Source of the DNA: an uncultured Draconibacterium sp.
Lineage (GTDB): Bacteria; Bacteroidota; Bacteroidia; Bacteroidales; Prolixibacteraceae
Direction of reading: 5' to 3'
Assembly (NCBI RefSeq): GCF_913063105.1
Contig: NZ_CAJXYQ010000006.1
Span: 62,001 to 126,000 of the forward strand
Length of the DNA stretch: 64,000 nucleotides
The notes below the pieces were generated by a model. It was given only the letters and a program-made list of their open reading frames with translations. It did not search any database and was not told the DNA's origin. Positions within the stretch are counted from its first letter, which is position 1; every line of letters begins with the position of its first letter. The translations under genes were made by a program, and so were the position numbers. Positions 60,859 to 64,000 of this stretch are shown piece by piece.

Positions 60859-62094
60859 TTAATTCACCTTCTTTTTACCGGCCATGGTCATCAGTGGTTC
60901 TACGGGCAATTCTTTTCCTTTAAGTAAGATGTGCCAGTAAATCCACCGAAACATCACCTTGCCATAGTGATTGATTTTGGTATTTTTCAGCAAGCCAAAA
61001 GGCCCGATACCCGGTAACGGAAATGTACCCGGAAGCGGCTCGGTATCGTAGTTAAAATCGATAAGTGCACCTTTTCCAAAACCGGTTTCGATGTAGCAAT
61101 TGGCATGGCCGTCGAATTTTGCCAGTAAAGGCCTACCTTCAATGGCACTCAACAAATTCTCGAAAAGAATTTCGGCAGCAAAATGAGCTACTGACCCTGC
61201 CTTTGATGTTGGGATATTGGAAGCATCGCCTAAAACAAAAATATTTTCATGTGCGACCGATTGCAGCGTATGCTTATTGGTAGGTATAAAATTCATATCG
61301 TCGCCCAATCCGCTTCGTTCAATCATTTCGTCGCCCATATTTACCGGAACCACCGTAAGCACATCAAAATCAATTTCTTTTTCGTCGTATGAAATCAGTT
61401 TTTTCGCGTCATTATCTACCCGCTCGATATAGAAGTCAGGAATCACTTCAATATTTTTTTCAGCCAGAAGCTCGGACAGCATTTTTGTTGCCACCGGTTT
61501 TGTGAAAGCACCGGGCATAGGAGTAACATACGATATGTCCACTTTCTCACGTATACCCAATTCGGTAAAAAAGGCATCGGCTAAAAAAACAAACTCAAGT
61601 GGAGCCACCGGGCATTTATAAGGCAATTCGGTAATGGCCATCACCAGTTTTCCACCCTCCCAGCCTTTAAAATACTTTTGCAGTGCCATGGCCCCTTCAA
61701 CAGTGTAAAAATCAAAAATTTCTTCATACCAAAGTTTATCTTTTAACCCGGGAGTTTCTTCCGGAAAAGTTTTCGTGCCCGTTGCTACAATAAGAAAGTC
61801 GTAATTCAGTATTTTCCCTCCCTCCAAATGTACTTTATTGGTGTCGGCCTCAATGCGGTCTATTGCCGAATAAACCATATTTACTCCTGCCGGAATAAAA
61901 TCAGACTTTGGTTTTATCACATCTTCTTTTTGGTATATACCAAATGGAATAAATAAAAAACCGGGCTGATAATAATGGGTTTTAAACTGGTCAACAATAG
62001 TAATCGACCATTCTTCCCGCTCCAGTGCTTTCCTCAACTTGTTGGCCATCATTGTACCGGCAGTTCCGGCACCCAGGATAACTAATTTCTTCAT
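60859..62094 (-). CDS. Sulfide:quinone oxidoreductase-like flavoprotein
   Basis: 411-residue FAD-dependent oxidoreductase of the SQR superfamily. It has the N-terminal FAD motif GAGTAGTMMA, the ATG motif in LIVATGTKTF and the C-terminal VLGDASNIP. Candidate redox cysteines lie in YKCPVAPLE and HANCYIETG. In SQRs the two cysteines form a polysulfide bridge near FAD. No signal peptide or transmembrane helix; a C-terminal amphipathic helix probably docks to the membrane. First gene of the sulfur-relay operon, so it may feed sulfane sulfur to the TusE/DsrE proteins. Confidence 0.86.
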   Translation of the reverse strand: MKKLVILGAGTAGTMMANKLRKALEREEWSITIVDQFKTHYYQPGFLFIPFGIYQKEDVIKPKSDFIPAGVNMVYSAIDRIEADTNKVHLEGGKILNYDFLIVATGTKTFPEETPGLKDKLWYEEIFDFYTVEGAMALQKYFKGWEGGKLVMAITELPYKCPVAPLEFVFLADAFFTELGIREKVDISYVTPMPGAFTKPVATKMLSELLAEKNIEVIPDFYIERVDNDAKKLISYDEKEIDFDVLTVVPVNMGDEMIERSGLGDDMNFIPTNKHTLQSVAHENIFVLGDASNIPTSKAGSVAHFAAEILFENLLSAIEGRPLLAKFDGHANCYIETGFGKGALIDFNYDTEPLPGTFPLPGIGPFGLLKNTKINHYGKVMFRWIYWHILLKGKELPVEPLMTMAGKKKVN

Positions 62095-62164
62095 TTCAAT
62101 TCGTTCTATTGGTTTATCTGCGTTTTAAATTTACCGCTCAGCCGGCGGCATGCTGTATAACCTG

Positions 62165-62199
62165 TTATGATAATTATCAGTGTGTAATAAATATCATAA
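62165..62199. promoter_or_regulatory. Inverted-repeat operator candidate upstream of the CRP/FNR gene
   Basis: TTATGATA (62165-62172) and TATCATAA (62192-62199) are perfect inverted repeats with a 19-bp spacer. The overlapping GATAATTATC (62169-62178) is a 10-bp palindrome. The site lies between the SQR and CRP/FNR genes, which suggests control by the latter; inferred. Confidence 0.45.
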
Positions 62200-62226
62200 G
62201 AAATTGGTACATTGCAGATTAACGAA

Positions 62227-62934
62227 ATGCGAAAAATCAGGATTATGGGCGACACGATGTGTACTTGTGAAAATTGCCAGTTGAGAAGTATTTTCTTTGC
62301 TCATGTAAACAGCGAGGAACTGACAAATATATGCGACCTGAAAGTGGAAAGGCAATATTCGAAAGGAGAAATAATTATAAACGAAGGCGACCCCATTGAC
62401 GAATTTCTTTACATGAAGGAAGGCCTGGTAAAACTTTCAAAAGCGACGTTGCATGGCAAAGATCAGATTATCAGCTTTTCAAAACCATTTGACTTTGTAA
62501 GCCTCCTGTCGGTATTTTCGTCGAACAAATACAAATACTCGGTTACCGCCATTGAAGAAACCACCGTGTGTATATTACAACTTGATATGGTTAAAAAATA
62601 TGCGCAGGAAAACGCCATGTTTTCCATGGATTTGATGATGCACATTAGCCAGATGACTGATAAAATTATTCTCGACAACCTTGATATTAAGCGCAAACAC
62701 CTGAAAGGACGAATTGCCCATGTGTTGCTCTACTTTTCTGATTACATTTATAAAAAAGATGAATTTGAACTTCCGATATCGCGGCGCGAAATTGCCGAAT
62801 ATATTGGAATGACAACCGAGAATGTTATCCGTACATTGTCGGAATTCCGAAAAGACAAAATCATTAAAATTTTTGGGAAAGATATTTTAATTGCCGACAA
62901 AAAACGATTGCAAAGTATTTCTGAGTTTGGTTAA
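62227..62934 (+). CDS. CRP/FNR-family transcription regulator
   Basis: 235-residue regulator with an N-terminal cyclic-nucleotide-binding fold (EIIINEGDPIDEFLYMKEGLVKLSK) and a C-terminal winged helix (ISRREIAEYIGMTTENVIRTLSEF). The N-terminus carries CTCENC and there are further Cys residues, so a redox-sensitive FeS cluster as in FNR is possible; spacing differs from E. coli FNR. The longest frame begins at TTG 62212; ATG at 62227 or 62245 is more likely. It diverges from the SQR operon and ends 1 bp from the convergent mobA. Likely controls the sulfur or oxidase operons. Confidence 0.85.
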   Translation: MRKIRIMGDTMCTCENCQLRSIFFAHVNSEELTNICDLKVERQYSKGEIIINEGDPIDEFLYMKEGLVKLSKATLHGKDQIISFSKPFDFVSLLSVFSSNKYKYSVTAIEETTVCILQLDMVKKYAQENAMFSMDLMMHISQMTDKIILDNLDIKRKHLKGRIAHVLLYFSDYIYKKDEFELPISRREIAEYIGMTTENVIRTLSEFRKDKIIKIFGKDILIADKKRLQSISEFG

Positions 62935-63486
62935 TTACAAGTCTTCAGGCCGGTTAAGATTGGTAAACAACTTTTTATTTCGCTTCAGCTGTGCAGTTGC
63001 ATCCACCCAATTTGTATTCAGCTTATTAATAAAATTATGCATCTTGTAATCGCCGCATTGCAACATATTTTCAAGAATGGGAAGACTGCTTTTATGGTAT
63101 AGGGCAATAAGTGGCTCAGCACCTGAGGCAGAAGTAGGCACTACCGCATCGAAGTTTCCGGTTTGGCTTATAAGAAATGTTAAAAAATCGCTATCCACAA
63201 AAGCAGCATCAACACTAAGCACCAGGTTCCAGTCTGTTTCAGATTGTTTTAAACAGGAATATATTCCACCCATTGGCCCACAATTTTTTACCTCGTCTGC
63301 CACAACATGGTAGCCAAAATTAGAGTGCGATTGGTGATTTGAACTGATCAACAATTCTGAAGAGAACGATTTACACAGATTTATTGCCCGCTCGAGCAAG
63401 GTTTTCCCGCCAAACCCGAGCAAGGCTTTGTCGGTGCCCATGCGTTTACTTTTTCCACCGGCTAAAATAATTGCTGAACTGTTCAT
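62935..63486 (-). CDS. mobA: Molybdenum cofactor guanylyltransferase
   Basis: Attaches GMP to molybdopterin, giving the MGD cofactor that the molybdoenzyme at 53188-55443 needs. The 183-residue protein has the nucleotide-binding motif ILAGGKSKRMGTDKALL, ADEVKNCGPMGGIYSCL and the SVDAAFVD motif in place of the usual CDMPF. An in-frame TTG lies three codons upstream; the ATG at 63486 is preferred. It sits tail to tail with the CRP/FNR gene. Confidence 0.88.
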   Translation of the reverse strand: MNSSAIILAGGKSKRMGTDKALLGFGGKTLLERAINLCKSFSSELLISSNHQSHSNFGYHVVADEVKNCGPMGGIYSCLKQSETDWNLVLSVDAAFVDSDFLTFLISQTGNFDAVVPTSASGAEPLIALYHKSSLPILENMLQCGDYKMHNFINKLNTNWVDATAQLKRNKKLFTNLNRPEDL

Positions 63487-63515
63487 GCATTTCAAATTAA
63501 AGTCTAAAGTTAGTT

Positions 63516-64000
63516 TTATTGCAGATAAGAACGTAATAAATCAAACAGTTGCTTTTGTTTAATGGGTTTGGCAATATAAGCGCTGCAGCCATAGTCGAGG
63601 CATTTTTTTCGTTCTTCGGGCATGGCATAAGCTGTTTGAGCAATAACAGGCAGATGTGGCCAGTTTCTTCGCAGTTTCACCAAAGCATCCAGGCCATTCA
63701 TTTCGGGCATATTAATATCGAGCAATACCAAATCAGGAAGTTCATGCGCCATCATTTGCAGCAGTTCAATACCATTTTGAGCACGTTTTGTAGCAGCGCC
63801 GGTTAATTTCACGCTGTGATTGATTAAAAGGTAGGAGCTGTCATCGTCTTCAGCAATAAATATATTTTTTCCCAACAGATTGGGCAGTAAAGACACATCA
63901 GTTTGCGGTGTGGCATTGTGTTCTTCTTCCAGCTGCTCTTCAAGCGGAAGCATCACAAAAAAAGTACTCCCTTTTTCGGGTTCAGATGTTAACCATATTT
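63516..64000 (-). CDS. Hybrid histidine kinase, C-terminal part (5' end outside window)
   Basis: Only the end is visible. The frame continues to the window edge and begins IWLTSEPEKGSTFFVMLPL, the last strands of a histidine kinase ATPase domain (G2-box region). A linker is followed by a receiver domain with its phospho-acceptor Asp in VLLDINMPEMNG and a C-terminal Lys in IAKPIKQKQL. It is therefore a hybrid sensor kinase and not a stand-alone receiver starting at the ATG at 63956. The sensor input lies beyond the window. Confidence 0.82.
   Translation of the reverse strand, partial: IWLTSEPEKGSTFFVMLPLEEQLEEEHNATPQTDVSLLPNLLGKNIFIAEDDDSSYLLINHSVKLTGAATKRAQNGIELLQMMAHELPDLVLLDINMPEMNGLDALVKLRRNWPHLPVIAQTAYAMPEERKKCLDYGCSAYIAKPIKQKQLFDLLRSYLQ

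Noticed and set aside
63516..63956. Stand-alone receiver protein starting at the ATG at 63956
   Set aside because: The frame continues upstream to the window edge and encodes the end of a histidine kinase ATPase domain, so the receiver belongs to a larger hybrid kinase.
1..64000. CRISPR arrays, tRNA or rRNA genes, insertion sequences
   Set aside because: I saw no regularly spaced direct repeats, no cloverleaf with a CCA-adjacent acceptor, no rRNA signature and no transposase-like frame. A short tRNA could still be missed by eye.

Overview
The window looks like a chromosomal segment of a Bacteroidota bacterium, probably an environmental, facultatively aerobic member near Marinilabiliales/Prolixibacteraceae (lineage inferred, not tested). 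Supporting signs are a type IX secretion sorting tail (YPNP motif), DUF4492 in front of cydAB, a fused CcoN-CcoO subunit, CotH/DUF4956/VTC genes, and several -7 promoter elements of the form TAnnTTTG. I saw no rRNA, tRNA, CRISPR array, insertion sequence or prophage.

Layout. (1) 1-4207, minus strand: an A2-type caa3 cytochrome c oxidase operon (SCO factor, subunits I, III, IV, and II with a fused c-type domain, cut by the window edge). (2) 4882-16657, plus strand: a Mo-subunit-free ferredoxin/NrfD/cytochrome c module followed by the complete cbb3 oxidase set (ccoS, fused ccoNO, ccoQ, ccoP, ccoG, ccoH, a TauE-like protein, ccoI). (3) 16808-19884: cytochrome bd oxidase (DUF4492, cydA, cydB and a 38-residue one-helix protein missed by ordinary gene calling). 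Three oxygen reductases of different families thus lie within 20 kb.

(4) 20059-35802: an envelope glycan/protein-modification island with two GT2 glycosyltransferases, four polytopic GT-C-like proteins, a CotH-kinase lipoprotein with a beta-helix, DUF4956, a VTC-domain protein, a T9SS-exported propeller and an exported metallophosphoesterase. Three or four of these unrelated proteins carry the same beta-sandwich-like domain, suggesting one system. (5) 35967-47670: housekeeping genes (SLC12-like transporter, coaD, NUDIX, pyrE, birA, rsfS, ftsH, lutC-like, cdsA, pssA).

(6) 47874-62934: a sulfur/energy island. A DNA-binding-domain-less NtrC-like regulator is followed by a minus-strand operon for a Tat-exported molybdoenzyme with FeS and NrfD subunits, two YeeE/YedE half-transporters and two membrane-anchored rhodanese-like proteins that lack the catalytic cysteine but share an AAGGC C-terminus. 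Divergent from it is a Rieske protein plus a b6-type cytochrome b fused to twelve c-type heme motifs. Facing these is a cytosolic sulfur-relay operon (SQR-like flavoprotein, DUF1641, DsrC/TusE-like, DsrE-like), then a CRP/FNR regulator and mobA, which fits bis-MGD cofactor supply to the molybdoenzyme. (7) The right edge cuts a hybrid histidine kinase.

Most notable: the paired AAGGC-tailed rhodaneses, the cytochrome b-dodecaheme fusion, the domain shared across the glycosylation island, the Mo-free quinol module ahead of cbb3, and the cydX-like microprotein. Functions are inferred from motifs and gene order only; no database search was possible.
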